DNA of 63,386 nt from Bacteroidota bacterium (GTDB lineage Bacteria > Bacteroidota > Bacteroidia > Bacteroidales > ML635J-15): contig JAKQEK010000384.1 of NCBI GenBank assembly GCA_029558535.1, forward strand, positions 1 through 63,386, in the 5' to 3' direction. A model generated the notes under the pieces. That model had not been told where the DNA came from and searched no databases. It saw only the letters and a list, made by a program, of their open reading frames with translations. Both the position numbers and the translations under genes were made by a program. This document shows, piece after piece, positions 8,149 to 17,419 of the stretch. The number at the start of each line of letters is the position of its first letter. Position 1 is the first letter of the stretch.

Positions 8149-10308
8149 ATGAAAAAATTACTTGTTTTACTCGTTTTTAAACTATTACTAATCTTAACAT
8201 TATTTGCTGATGAAGGTATGTGGATACCGATTCTTATGCAGCAGTATAATTTTGGAGATATGCAGGCAAAGGGATTTAAACTAACAGCTGAAGATATTTA
8301 CAGTGTTAATAATGCATCAATGAAAGATGCTGTAGTAATTTTCGGAGGAGGATGCACAGGAGCTATTATTTCTGACGAAGGTTTGTTGATTACTAATCAT
8401 CATTGTGGTTACGGGAACATTCAAAAACATAGTTCACTTGAGCATGATTATCTTACAAATGGTTTTTGGGCTATGACAAGAGCTGAAGAATTGTCTAATC
8501 CGGGATTGAAAGTAACTTTCTTAATTAGTATGAAAGATGTCACAGATTTGGTACTGAAAGGTGTTGATGACAATATGACAGTTTATAAAAGAACTTCTAT
8601 AATTGAGAAAAATATTGAAGAAATTGAAAGCAAAGCAGTTGACGGTACACATTACGAAGCACGAATAGAAAGCTTTTATAACGGTAATCAGTATTTTCTT
8701 TTTATAAACGAAGTTTTTACCGATGTGCGTTTGGTTGGTGCACCTCCTTCATCAATTGGCAAATTTGGTGGCGATACCGATAACTGGATGTGGCCAAGGC
8801 ATACAGGAGATTTTTCAATATTTAGGGTTTATTGTGATAAAGAAGGCAAACCTGCTGACTTTTCGAAAGATAATGTTCCACTTAAACCAAAAAGATTTTT
8901 CCCTGTATCAATAAACGGAGTAAAAAAAGGAGATTTTACCATGGTGTTCGGGTATCCGGGTACAACTACAGAATATTTACCGTCCTATGCAGTTGAACAA
9001 ATACAAAACGAGTCTGACCCTGCAAGAATTTTAATAAGGGGTAAAAAATTAGATATAATAAATGCTGCCATGAATTCGGATCCTTTAATTCGGATTCAGT
9101 ACTCAGCAAAAGCGGCTTCGGTGGCTAACGGATGGAAAAAATGGATTGGCGAAGTTCGTGGTTTAAAAAGATTAAATGCAATTGATGTGAAGCGAGATTT
9201 TGAAAATAGCTTTACTGCTTGGTTGAATAGTGATAAAACTATGTATGAGAAGTATGGTGATATCTTATCTCAATATGAGAAGATTTACAAAGAGTTATCT
9301 TCTTATAATATGGCAATGATATATATAAACGAGGCAGCTTTTGGCTCTGACGCTGTATTGCTGGCATTGAGAATGAGAGGTTTGGAAGGGTCAAAAGACG
9401 CTTCGGAAGAAAGCCTTGAATGGATAAAAAAGGATGCTCAAACAAAAGCTGATATTCATTTTAAAGATTATAATGAGGCAACTGATAAATTAATTTTTGC
9501 CGAAATGCTTAGGTTGTATTATGAAAATGTGCCTAAAGAATTTCATCCTGCTTTTTTTGAAGAGTTAGATAAAATCTCGAAAAAATCCACAGATAAATAT
9601 CTTACTATTACCGATTATTGTTATAGTAAATCAATTTTCGCTAATCAGGAAAAGTTCAATACATTCTTGCAAACATTTTCGTCAAAATCGTATAAGAAAG
9701 TTGTCAATGATCCTCTCTATGTCCTGATGAAAGGTTTTTTGGGAGTGTATCAAACTAAAATTATGAGCCCATACGATAAGTTTACTATGACACTTGATAG
9801 TTTGGACAGGGTTTATATGAAAGCACAAATGGAATATCAGCCAAACAGAAGGTTTTATCCTGATGCTAATTTTACTTTAAGAATAACTTACGGACAAGTT
9901 GATGATTATGATCCTGTGGACGGTGTTGAATATGAATATTATACAACGCTTAAAGGTATTATTGAAAAGGATAATCCTGACATCTATGATTATGATGTGC
10001 CGGATAAACTTAAAGAATTGTACTATGCAGGAGATTTTGGGAAATATGCAGATTCAGATGGTACTATGCATGTTGCCTTTATTGGGACAAATCACACAAC
10101 CGGTGGTAATTCGGGTTCTCCTGTTATTAATGCAAACGGAGAACTTATAGGTTTGAATTTTGACCGCAACTGGGAAGGAACAATGAGCGATGTTATGTAC
10201 GATCCGGATATGTGCAGAAATATTACTCTTGATATCAGATATGCACTTTTTATTATTGATAAATATGCAGGAGCAAGTCATCTGATAGAGGAAATGGAAA
10301 TAAGGTAA
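8149..10308 (+). CDS. S46 family dipeptidyl-peptidase, predicted Asp/Glu-specific DPP11
   Basis: 719 aa with an N-terminal signal peptide (to about residue 20). S46 triad residues are visible: His85 in ITNHHCGYG, Asp221 in PRHTGDFSIFRVY, and Ser655 in TTGGNSGSPVIN. The specificity residue lies 18 positions after the Ser: here it is Arg673 (LNFDRNWEG). Established work on Porphyromonas DPP11 assigns Arg at this site to acidic P1 preference, whereas DPP7 carries Gly. The enzyme should release dipeptides with P1 Asp/Glu in the periplasm, feeding amino-acid fermentation in asaccharolytic Bacteroidetes. It follows the Maf operon after a 73-bp gap and is convergent with the DUF4249 gene. Confidence 0.93.
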   Translation: MKKLLVLLVFKLLLILTLFADEGMWIPILMQQYNFGDMQAKGFKLTAEDIYSVNNASMKDAVVIFGGGCTGAIISDEGLLITNHHCGYGNIQKHSSLEHDYLTNGFWAMTRAEELSNPGLKVTFLISMKDVTDLVLKGVDDNMTVYKRTSIIEKNIEEIESKAVDGTHYEARIESFYNGNQYFLFINEVFTDVRLVGAPPSSIGKFGGDTDNWMWPRHTGDFSIFRVYCDKEGKPADFSKDNVPLKPKRFFPVSINGVKKGDFTMVFGYPGTTTEYLPSYAVEQIQNESDPARILIRGKKLDIINAAMNSDPLIRIQYSAKAASVANGWKKWIGEVRGLKRLNAIDVKRDFENSFTAWLNSDKTMYEKYGDILSQYEKIYKELSSYNMAMIYINEAAFGSDAVLLALRMRGLEGSKDASEESLEWIKKDAQTKADIHFKDYNEATDKLIFAEMLRLYYENVPKEFHPAFFEELDKISKKSTDKYLTITDYCYSKSIFANQEKFNTFLQTFSSKSYKKVVNDPLYVLMKGFLGVYQTKIMSPYDKFTMTLDSLDRVYMKAQMEYQPNRRFYPDANFTLRITYGQVDDYDPVDGVEYEYYTTLKGIIEKDNPDIYDYDVPDKLKELYYAGDFGKYADSDGTMHVAFIGTNHTTGGNSGSPVINANGELIGLNFDRNWEGTMSDVMYDPDMCRNITLDIRYALFIIDKYAGASHLIEEMEIR

Positions 10309-10328
10309 AAATTTATTAAGTTTTTTAC
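10305..10328. terminator. Possible weak bidirectional terminator between convergent genes
   Basis: GTAAAAA (10305-10311) and TTTTTAC (10322-10328) can pair as a short AT-rich hairpin between the convergent S46 peptidase and DUF4249 genes, with T-rich and A-rich flanks. It is weak because it contains almost no GC pairs. Confidence 0.35.
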
Positions 10329-10335
10329 TCTTTTA

Positions 10336-11361
10336 TTATTGAATTTCTATAACTGCTTCACTTTTGCAAACACCACATACAATACCTAAGCCATTCTCAA
10401 CATTAGAATGTACGTTTACCGGTTCGCTATATGGATTATCGTATGAGTTTCCATATAGTTCCAGTGTCTCGAAATATTTTATAAGATCATAAGGATATGA
10501 TTTAATTATAAGAGTAACATTTGCAATTTCAGATGTCCTAAAAAATGTACGTGTATTAAAAACATGACTTTGATTTTCAAAGAAACTATCATTTATTGCA
10601 TTAAAATGGTAACCAAAATTTCCGTTTGAATAATTCCCGTAATGCTTTTGATAATCATTGTAGTTTACTAAATTGCCTTCAAACGAAACCCAGGTGCCTG
10701 AATACATCAATTCGCCAAGAGTTGCAACAACTGAATCGTCTTCATAATGATTATAATAAAACTCATTTTGTTTTGCAATTATGCTTATCTCATAAAAATT
10801 TTTAATACTAGAGTTATCAGTTATTGTTAAATCCAAAGATAATGTTACGTCCCACAAAATTATTTCTCCTCCCGGCTCAGGACTATCATAATGCCAATTA
10901 TTATCGGTTTTTTCAATAGATATATTGTTGGCTGAAAACAAAATTCCTTGTGTATAATCCAGAGTTGCCTTTGCAACAGGGTAGCCTTCTTTTTCGGCAG
11001 TAATATAATATTTGTGTCCTTTTACTGTTCTTATTGATGATGAATAAAAGCCGAGCGAATCATGTTGTAAAGTTTCAATATAATTTTCTTCATCATAAAG
11101 TTTTAATTCTGCATCAGTTACCATCAAATCTTCAATTAAGTATATATCATTAAGTGTGGCAGACCTTGAAACATGCAAAACAATTAACGAATCCTGCTCA
11201 ACAACTCCATTAATCACTAGACAAACGGGGAAATCATCCGGCTTAATATCTAAAGTTTTTTCGCATGATACCGTAAAAAATCCAGCAATAATTAATAAAA
11301 ATATTGCCAACCTCCAACCAATATTATTTTTAGCCATAATATATGTTATATTATTCTTCAT
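10336..11361 (-). CDS. DUF4249 domain lipoprotein
   Basis: 341 aa. The N-terminus carries a hydrophobic segment ending in a lipobox-like FTVSC, so the mature protein probably starts at that Cys as a lipoprotein. An internal ATG at 11337 (MAKNNIGWRLAIF) gives an equally good signal sequence. The early text (PVCLVINGVVEQDSLIVLHVSRSATLND) and the closing GLGIVCGVCKSEAVIEI are typical of DUF4249. In Bacteroidetes, DUF4249 genes sit directly beside TonB receptors, and here the receptor stop is only 6 bp upstream of this start. It is likely an accessory surface or periplasmic protein of that uptake system. The substrate is unknown. Confidence 0.87.
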   Translation of the reverse strand: MKNNITYIMAKNNIGWRLAIFLLIIAGFFTVSCEKTLDIKPDDFPVCLVINGVVEQDSLIVLHVSRSATLNDIYLIEDLMVTDAELKLYDEENYIETLQHDSLGFYSSSIRTVKGHKYYITAEKEGYPVAKATLDYTQGILFSANNISIEKTDNNWHYDSPEPGGEIILWDVTLSLDLTITDNSSIKNFYEISIIAKQNEFYYNHYEDDSVVATLGELMYSGTWVSFEGNLVNYNDYQKHYGNYSNGNFGYHFNAINDSFFENQSHVFNTRTFFRTSEIANVTLIIKSYPYDLIKYFETLELYGNSYDNPYSEPVNVHSNVENGLGIVCGVCKSEAVIEIQ

Positions 11362-11367
11362 TTTCTT

Positions 11368-13797
11368 TTACTTAAATTTATACCTGTAAGTTAGTGATGG
11401 AATAATTGGAAAAAGGGTAACACTACCCAGTTGTGTTTTTCCGGTGTCGGGATTATACCATACGTCCACGTAAAAAGGATTTAATCTGCAATATGCATTA
11501 TAAATGCTTAAACTCCATGTTCTTGTTCCATGTTTAAGCTCTTTGTGAAAATTGATTCCAACGTCAAGTCGGTGGTATGCCGGCATTTTATAGTTATTAC
11601 GAAACTCGTAACTGTTTGTCGGTCTGATTTGTGAAGGATATTGAGTGTTCAGATAACTTAAATAATCAGCGATATCATTCATCGTTAGATATCTTGTGCC
11701 TGCAATTGTAATATAATTTCCACTTGAATAAACCCATGTGAGTCCAAAATCAATTTTTTCGTTTAGTTTATAACTTGCAGTAAAAGAAATATCGTGACGT
11801 CTGTCGAATTTAAAAGGAAATACTTCTCCATTCGAGATTGTTGTAAATTGCCTATTTGTCCACGAAAGAGTGTAGCCAAGCCAAGCGTTAAATTTGCCGT
11901 AGTTTTTCTGTATAAATATTTCACCGCCATATGACCAACCTATTCCTTGCTCAACTTTGTTTTCCCAGTTGTCTGTATCTTCTACAACATACTCATCAAG
12001 AGTAAAAAAGATACTTTCACCATCTTTATATTCCACGAGATTTTTCATGCTTTTATAATATCCTTCCAAACTAATATCGATCTTATCTAAAAGTTTAAAA
12101 GCAAAACCTGCTGCATATTGTGTAGATTTTTGTGGTAAAACAATATCCGTTGACGGAATCCAAATTTCCGAAGGTAGACCTACCGTATTATTTGCTAATA
12201 GATGGATGTTTTGCTGCATTTGTGAGAATGCAATTTTTAGTGATAAGTCATCTCTAATTAAAAATCTTGCCGAAATTCTTGGTTCAGGGGAAAAATAAAC
12301 GGTATCACGTATTAGATAAGCTGCGAACCTTCCACCAGCATTAATTGAGATAAATTTACCAAAATCCATCTCAGATTCTAAATATACGGCATACTCATTA
12401 CCTTTGATATTAGTGTACCCTATTGTTGTGTCAATGCTTCCACCTCCGTATTTTCGTTCTGTATATGAAACTCCTGGATTAAAGTAATGCCTTATGCCAT
12501 TGGCACCAAACCTGAATTTTAAAGTTGGCGAAACTATCCAATCGAAATCGCAGTTTAATGCCAAATCCCTAATTCCGGTAAAATATTCTGATTTGTAGTA
12601 GGATGTGTGCTCATAATAAATACTGTCATCATAACTGCTGAAATGAGACATTGAGTTTTGACCTATGTTGTAGTTAAACTGTGTAAATGTTGCAGTTGTG
12701 TTCATGAATAATTTTGGTGTGAAAATATGATTCCACCTTAGTGCGGTTACAAAGTTTCCCCAATTGAGATTAAACTTATCTTCACTTTGGTATGATTGAA
12801 GGTCACTTCCGGATTTGTTATTTCCATAAGCTTTGTCTTTACCGCCATAAAAACTCAAATATAATCTGTCTTTTCCTGAAAATTTGTAATTTAATTTAGC
12901 ATTAAAATCGTGAAAGAAATAGCCAGCAATAAATGGATTTTTATGACTAATTTTTGCATATAGCAATTCTATCGGAACAGCAAGTAAATCGAGGTAGGTT
13001 CTTCGGGCACTAAAAATAAAAGATGACTTTCCTTTTACTATTGGACCTTCAATTGTCGCTCTTGCGGCAATTAAACCAACAGATGCATCTGCTTTATATT
13101 CGTATAGATTTCCTTCCCTCATTCTAATGTCGATTACTGATGATAATCTTCCTCCATATCTTGCAGGAAAACCTCCTTTGACTAGACTTACATCACTTAT
13201 TGCATCTCCATTAAAAACGGAGAAGAATCCAAATAGATGATTTGCGTTATATACAGGAACACCATCAAGTAGAATCAAATTTTGATCGGGACCACCTCCT
13301 CTAACATAAATTCCACTCATACCTTCAGTTCCAGTTTTTACACCCGGCAGTAGCTGTATTGCTTTCATTACATCTGTTTCACCCATTAAAGTAGGCATAT
13401 TCTTTATCAATTGAATAGGGATGTCTATTTTACCAATCTGAACATCCTCAACTTCGTTTCTTTTACTGCTTACAATGACTTCATCAAGAATAATTTGTGA
13501 TGATAAACTAATATTTATTACTGTATCTTTTGTAAGTTTTATAGTTTTAGTCAAAGTATTAAACCCAACGAAACTTCCGGTAAGATTTATTTCACCCTTG
13601 GGAATTGTCAAACTGTAAAACCCATAAACATTTGTAGAAACTCCATGGGAGGGATTATTTGCATTATAAACAGAAGCTCCAATTAGGAATTCTCCGGTTT
13701 CTTTGTCATCCACATAGCCACTGATAGTTACTTTCTGTGCTGTTGCATAAATGGGAAATCCAAAAAAAAGAATAAGCCAAAGTAATTTTTTATACAT
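11368..13797 (-). CDS. TonB-dependent receptor with N-terminal carboxypeptidase-regulatory-like domain
   Basis: 809 aa outer-membrane receptor. Signal peptide (to about 20), then a CarboxypepD_reg-like beta domain (VTISGYVDDKETGEFLIGASVY, about 23-105). The plug domain follows (LDEVIVSSKR, VMKAIQLLPGVKTG, GIYVRGGGPDQNLILLDGVPVYN, about 107-230). The 22-strand barrel ends in the aromatic-rich terminus LTYRYKFK. Paired with the DUF4249 lipoprotein gene 6 bp downstream, so the two are co-transcribed. Family members import bulky substrates with energy from TonB/ExbBD; the ligand cannot be inferred. The promoter is predicted at 13844-13851. Confidence 0.92.
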   Translation of the reverse strand: MYKKLLWLILFFGFPIYATAQKVTISGYVDDKETGEFLIGASVYNANNPSHGVSTNVYGFYSLTIPKGEINLTGSFVGFNTLTKTIKLTKDTVINISLSSQIILDEVIVSSKRNEVEDVQIGKIDIPIQLIKNMPTLMGETDVMKAIQLLPGVKTGTEGMSGIYVRGGGPDQNLILLDGVPVYNANHLFGFFSVFNGDAISDVSLVKGGFPARYGGRLSSVIDIRMREGNLYEYKADASVGLIAARATIEGPIVKGKSSFIFSARRTYLDLLAVPIELLYAKISHKNPFIAGYFFHDFNAKLNYKFSGKDRLYLSFYGGKDKAYGNNKSGSDLQSYQSEDKFNLNWGNFVTALRWNHIFTPKLFMNTTATFTQFNYNIGQNSMSHFSSYDDSIYYEHTSYYKSEYFTGIRDLALNCDFDWIVSPTLKFRFGANGIRHYFNPGVSYTERKYGGGSIDTTIGYTNIKGNEYAVYLESEMDFGKFISINAGGRFAAYLIRDTVYFSPEPRISARFLIRDDLSLKIAFSQMQQNIHLLANNTVGLPSEIWIPSTDIVLPQKSTQYAAGFAFKLLDKIDISLEGYYKSMKNLVEYKDGESIFFTLDEYVVEDTDNWENKVEQGIGWSYGGEIFIQKNYGKFNAWLGYTLSWTNRQFTTISNGEVFPFKFDRRHDISFTASYKLNEKIDFGLTWVYSSGNYITIAGTRYLTMNDIADYLSYLNTQYPSQIRPTNSYEFRNNYKMPAYHRLDVGINFHKELKHGTRTWSLSIYNAYCRLNPFYVDVWYNPDTGKTQLGSVTLFPIIPSLTYRYKFK

Positions 13798-13843
13798 AAA
13801 AAGTAATTATTTTTATCATTTTTTCAATCCTTAAAAAGGAAAA

Positions 13844-13851
13844 CAAAATTA
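13844..13851 (-). promoter_or_regulatory. Predicted -7 box of the TonB/DUF4249 operon
   Basis: On the minus strand this reads TAATTTTG, matching TAnnTTTG, 47 bp upstream of the receptor ATG at 13797. No clear TTTG -33 element is seen. It lies in the divergent region shared with the ModE-like gene. Confidence 0.45.
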
Positions 13852-13940
13852 GTGTCTTTTTATTGTGTTAAGCATTTTATGAAATTATTTTTAATCTATC
13901 TCCATTTTAATTATTTTTATACCCACAAATATTAAACGCC

Positions 13941-14303
13941 ATGGAAATAAAACTAAAATATAAAATTTGGCTCGAAACAGAAGAAAGAATAGGTGTTTTC
14001 GGCGATGGCAAATGGAGACTGTTAAAAGCAATAGACGAAACCGGCTGCCTCAATAGTGCTATGAAAAAACTCGGATTATCGTATCGAAAAACTTGGGACA
14101 ATCTGATAAAAATTGAAGAAACCTTAGGATTTAAAATTGTCGAAAAACAAAGGGGTGGAGCTTCGGGTGGAAAAACAGTCTTGACCAAAGAAGGTAAAAT
14201 TATTGTAGATGCTTTCGATAAATTTCATGTTAAATATGATTCTCTGATAACAAAAGCACTTGATGAAATACTTATAGAAATAAAAGAAAAATTACAGCAA
14301 TAA
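13941..14303 (+). CDS. ModE-like winged helix-turn-helix regulator (DNA-binding domain only)
   Basis: 120 aa. It matches the N-terminal DNA-binding domain of ModE/LysR-like regulators: FGDGKWRLLKAIDETGCLNSAMKKLGLSYRKTWDNL contains the helix-turn-helix, and KQRGGASGGKTVLTKEGKIIVDAF is the wing typical of ModE (RGGxxGGxxxLT). The C-terminal molybdate-binding (MOP) domains are absent, so metal sensing, if any, is not built in. It is divergent from the TonB/DUF4249 operon and upstream of a second TonB receptor, so it may regulate either; this is inference from position. Confidence 0.85.
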   Translation: MEIKLKYKIWLETEERIGVFGDGKWRLLKAIDETGCLNSAMKKLGLSYRKTWDNLIKIEETLGFKIVEKQRGGASGGKTVLTKEGKIIVDAFDKFHVKYDSLITKALDEILIEIKEKLQQ

Positions 14304-14316
14304 ATTATGTTTATAT

Positions 14317-14345
14317 TTTGATGTTATTTTTTTCTTGTAAATTTG
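14317..14345 (+). promoter_or_regulatory. Predicted promoter of the small membrane protein / TonB receptor unit
   Basis: TTTG (14317-14320) and TAAATTTG (14338-14345) with a 17-nt spacer fit the Bacteroidetes -33/-7 pattern and lie 17 bp before the ATG at 14362. Confidence 0.55.
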
Positions 14346-14361
14346 CGTTCGAAATGGAATT

Positions 14362-14907
14362 ATGAATAAACGATTTCAGATATTATCTTCTTTAATTTTA
14401 ATCCTGATATTTAATTTACCTTTTATCGGATATTATGTTATTTATAATTTGAGAGAGGTTCAGATTTTGGAACAGATTGAATCGGGGTTGTATTCGAGTA
14501 AATATGAGCAGAACCTGACAATGTTTGAATTTAATCGCGAACAGACAATTAGAAACTTAACTTGGTTGTCGAAAAGAGAATTTAAGTATACGGGAATAGT
14601 ATATAAGGTTGTTGAAGTTAAATATGTGGGAGATAAAATCATTTACTATTGTCATATTAATCAAGAAGCGGCTAAGGTTTTTAATAATCTTGATAAACTT
14701 ATTAATTCAGTAATGGGACATAGTGCAGATACACAATCAGCACAAGATTTATTAACTTTCATGAAAAGTATTTATGATAGTAACTTTAATAATACTATCA
14801 GTCTGCCTCAGGGTATTTTTATTGAGGGAACATTTTTTTACAAATACGATTTGCCAATAAGATATAAGGATATTGCCGATCCACCTCCGAAATTCATAAA
14901 TTGTTAG
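14362..14907 (+). CDS. Hypothetical membrane-anchored protein
   Basis: 181 aa, not recognised. One N-terminal hydrophobic segment (about residues 7-25, LSSLILILIFNLPFIGYYV) looks like an uncleaved anchor, leaving about 150 residues outside the membrane. The soluble part has charged and aromatic residues but no catalytic motif I know. It ends in Cys (FINC) after a PPP run. It lies between the ModE-like regulator and a TonB receptor (45 bp to the latter), so it could assist that uptake system. A consensus promoter directly precedes it. Confidence 0.7.
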   Translation: MNKRFQILSSLILILIFNLPFIGYYVIYNLREVQILEQIESGLYSSKYEQNLTMFEFNREQTIRNLTWLSKREFKYTGIVYKVVEVKYVGDKIIYYCHINQEAAKVFNNLDKLINSVMGHSADTQSAQDLLTFMKSIYDSNFNNTISLPQGIFIEGTFFYKYDLPIRYKDIADPPPKFINC

Positions 14908-14952
14908 TATGAGAGTGCTTTAATTAAAATTTATGAATTTAATTTAATAATT

Positions 14953-17358
14953 ATGAGAAAAATAATAATAATAGTATTTCTATTTAATGTATGTTTCTGT
15001 TCATTTTCGCAGGTAGTTATCATTAAAGATACAGAGACATTGCAAGCATTAGAATACGCTACACTCCATTGTGTGGGAACAGATGGTTATGCAGTAACGA
15101 ATCAAAAAGGTAGGGTTGATATAAGTAGATTTAATAATTGTAATGAAATTGAAATTAGAATGTTGGGATATGTTCCTAAAGTGTTATCATACGAAAAAAT
15201 TGTAAGTACGGGAAACAGGGTTTATTTGGAACAATCCAGTATTACACTTGATCAGGTAGTAATTTCTGCTACTAAGTGGAAACAACCGAAACGTGATATT
15301 CCTGTAAAGATTGCTACACTATCTGCAAAAGATATTAGTTTTTACAGTCCTCAGACATCCGCAGATTTGTTAGGAAGTTCGGGAGAAGTTTTTGTTCAAA
15401 AAAGTCAACAAAGTGGAGGTTCTCCTATGCTAAGAGGGTTTGCAACTAATCGTCTCGTAATTTCCGTTGACGGAGTTCGTATGAATACAGCAATTTTTAG
15501 GAGTGGAAACATCCAGAATGTAATTTCGATTGATCCATTTTCTGTAGAACAAACCGAAGTTCTATTTGGTCCGGGTTCTGTAATATATGGTAGTGATGCC
15601 ATTGGTGGAGTAATGAGTTTTAAAACTCTTCAGCCTGATTTTGGTGACAAAGACAGTGTGAATATCAGTGGATCTACATCATTTAGAACTGCTTCTGCCA
15701 ACAAAGAAATGACAGGTCATTTTGATGTTAATGTTGGATGGGAGAAATTTGCAATGCTAACAAGCATTTCATATAATAATTTTGGTGATTTGCGTATGGG
15801 CTCGTATGGTCCGGATGAATATCTCAAGAATTTCTATGTTCAAAGAATTGATACTCTCGATATTGCTATGGTAAATTTTGACCCTGAGGTTCAAAATTCA
15901 ACGTCATATAATCAAATTAATATTTTGCAAAAATTTTCATACAAACCTTCGGATAAATGGCTGTTAAACTATAATTTCCAGTATTCAACAAGTTCGAATA
16001 ATGCGAGATACGACAGACTTATTAGAACAAAAAACGGATTGCCACGCAGTGCAGAATGGTATTACGGACCGCAGGAATGGATGATGAATAATTTCAGTAT
16101 AGAAAATTCGGGACACACTCCTTGGTATGACGAAATGGTAATCCGAATTTCGCATCAGCATTTTGAAGAAAGTCGTCATGACAGGGATTTTAATAAGAAA
16201 ACCAAATATAATCGGTATGAGGATGTTGATGCAATATCGACAAATTTTGATTTTACAAAATCTCTGACCACAACTGACAAGTTAAATTATGGTGTCGAAG
16301 CAGTTTATGATATAGTTGAATCTACAGGTATAGATGAAAATGTCATAACCGGCGAAAAAGTTGCAGGACCATCTCGTTATCCTCAGTCCGACTGGGTATC
16401 TTATGCCGCTTATCTGACTTATGATCACAAATTCAGTAAAAAGTTTGATGCCTCCGCAGGACTGCGTTATAACTATTACATTTTAAATGCAGATTTTGAT
16501 ACAACATTCTATCCATTTCCGTTTACTACTGCAAAATTGAATAATGGTGCTTTGACCGGTAGTATTGGTTTTGTATATAATCCTGTCGAAAGGTTTTCTT
16601 TGGGATTTAATGTGTCAACCGGCTTCCGTTCACCTAATGTAGATGATCTTGGAAAAGTTTTTGATTCCGAACCGGGCTCTGTGATTGTTCCAAATCCTGA
16701 CCTTGAGGCGGAATATGCATATAATGGAGAACTAAGTCTTGCTAAAATATTTGAAGACTTTCTAAAATTGGAAGTTGTAGGATATTATATATATCTTAAT
16801 AATGCTTTAATTAGAAGGGATTTTACCCTTAATGGTTTGGACAGTATTATGTACGATGGTGAGATGAGTAAGGTAATGGCTGTTCAAAATGCTGCTTTTG
16901 CTCAGGTTTATGGTGTTCAGGCAGGTGCGGAAATAAAACTGCCGGCAGGCTTCGGAATATCATCACGATTTAACTGGCAAAAGGGAGAAGAAGAGCTTGA
17001 TGATGGAACAACAAGCCCACTACGTCATGCTGCACCATGGTTCGGAAAAACTGCTTTAAACTATTCTGCTCAAAAGCTGAAATTAAGTTTTTATACTGTT
17101 TATAGTGGAGAAGTAAGTTTTGAGAATATGCCCGAGGAGGAAATTGGGAAATCGTATATGTATGCTATTGATGAAGATGGTAACCCATATTCTCCGGCTT
17201 GGCTTACATATAATTTTAGGGCTCAGTATCAATTTAACGACAATTTTGCTATCAATGCAGGGATTGAAAATATTACAGATCTTCGTTACCGTCCTTATAG
17301 TTGTGGAATTGTTGCTCCGGGTAGAAACTTTGTAGCTGGAATTAAAGCTGTTTTTTAA
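14953..17358 (+). CDS. TonB-dependent receptor, hemoglobin/heme-receptor-like
   Basis: 801 aa. Signal peptide (about 1-20), then a short carboxypeptidase-regulatory-like domain (DTETLQALEYATLHCVG). The plug contains the box GGSPMLRGFATNRLVISVDGV and the stretch VEQTEVLFGPGSVIYGSDAIGGVMSF, the pattern of the hemoglobin/transferrin/lactoferrin receptor branch. The barrel contains NVSTGFRSPNVDDLGK and a FRAP-like region near NPDLEAEYAYN, and ends GRNFVAGIKAVF with the terminal Phe needed for BAM insertion. Likely ligand class: heme or another iron/metal complex; this rests on family resemblance only. Follows the small membrane protein by 45 bp and ends at a hairpin terminator. Confidence 0.88.
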   Translation: MRKIIIIVFLFNVCFCSFSQVVIIKDTETLQALEYATLHCVGTDGYAVTNQKGRVDISRFNNCNEIEIRMLGYVPKVLSYEKIVSTGNRVYLEQSSITLDQVVISATKWKQPKRDIPVKIATLSAKDISFYSPQTSADLLGSSGEVFVQKSQQSGGSPMLRGFATNRLVISVDGVRMNTAIFRSGNIQNVISIDPFSVEQTEVLFGPGSVIYGSDAIGGVMSFKTLQPDFGDKDSVNISGSTSFRTASANKEMTGHFDVNVGWEKFAMLTSISYNNFGDLRMGSYGPDEYLKNFYVQRIDTLDIAMVNFDPEVQNSTSYNQINILQKFSYKPSDKWLLNYNFQYSTSSNNARYDRLIRTKNGLPRSAEWYYGPQEWMMNNFSIENSGHTPWYDEMVIRISHQHFEESRHDRDFNKKTKYNRYEDVDAISTNFDFTKSLTTTDKLNYGVEAVYDIVESTGIDENVITGEKVAGPSRYPQSDWVSYAAYLTYDHKFSKKFDASAGLRYNYYILNADFDTTFYPFPFTTAKLNNGALTGSIGFVYNPVERFSLGFNVSTGFRSPNVDDLGKVFDSEPGSVIVPNPDLEAEYAYNGELSLAKIFEDFLKLEVVGYYIYLNNALIRRDFTLNGLDSIMYDGEMSKVMAVQNAAFAQVYGVQAGAEIKLPAGFGISSRFNWQKGEEELDDGTTSPLRHAAPWFGKTALNYSAQKLKLSFYTVYSGEVSFENMPEEEIGKSYMYAIDEDGNPYSPAWLTYNFRAQYQFNDNFAINAGIENITDLRYRPYSCGIVAPGRNFVAGIKAVF

Positions 17359-17386
17359 GGGAACTACAATTACATTTAAAATAAAA

Positions 17387-17419
17387 ATCCTGCATTAATT
17401 GTAGGATTTTTTATTTTTG
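17387..17419. terminator. Bidirectional intrinsic terminator
   Basis: ATCCTGCA and TGTAGGAT (17387-17407) form an 8-bp stem with one mismatch and a five-base loop, preceded by A residues and followed by a T tract. It separates the convergent TonB receptor and MFS genes and can serve both strands. Confidence 0.8.
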
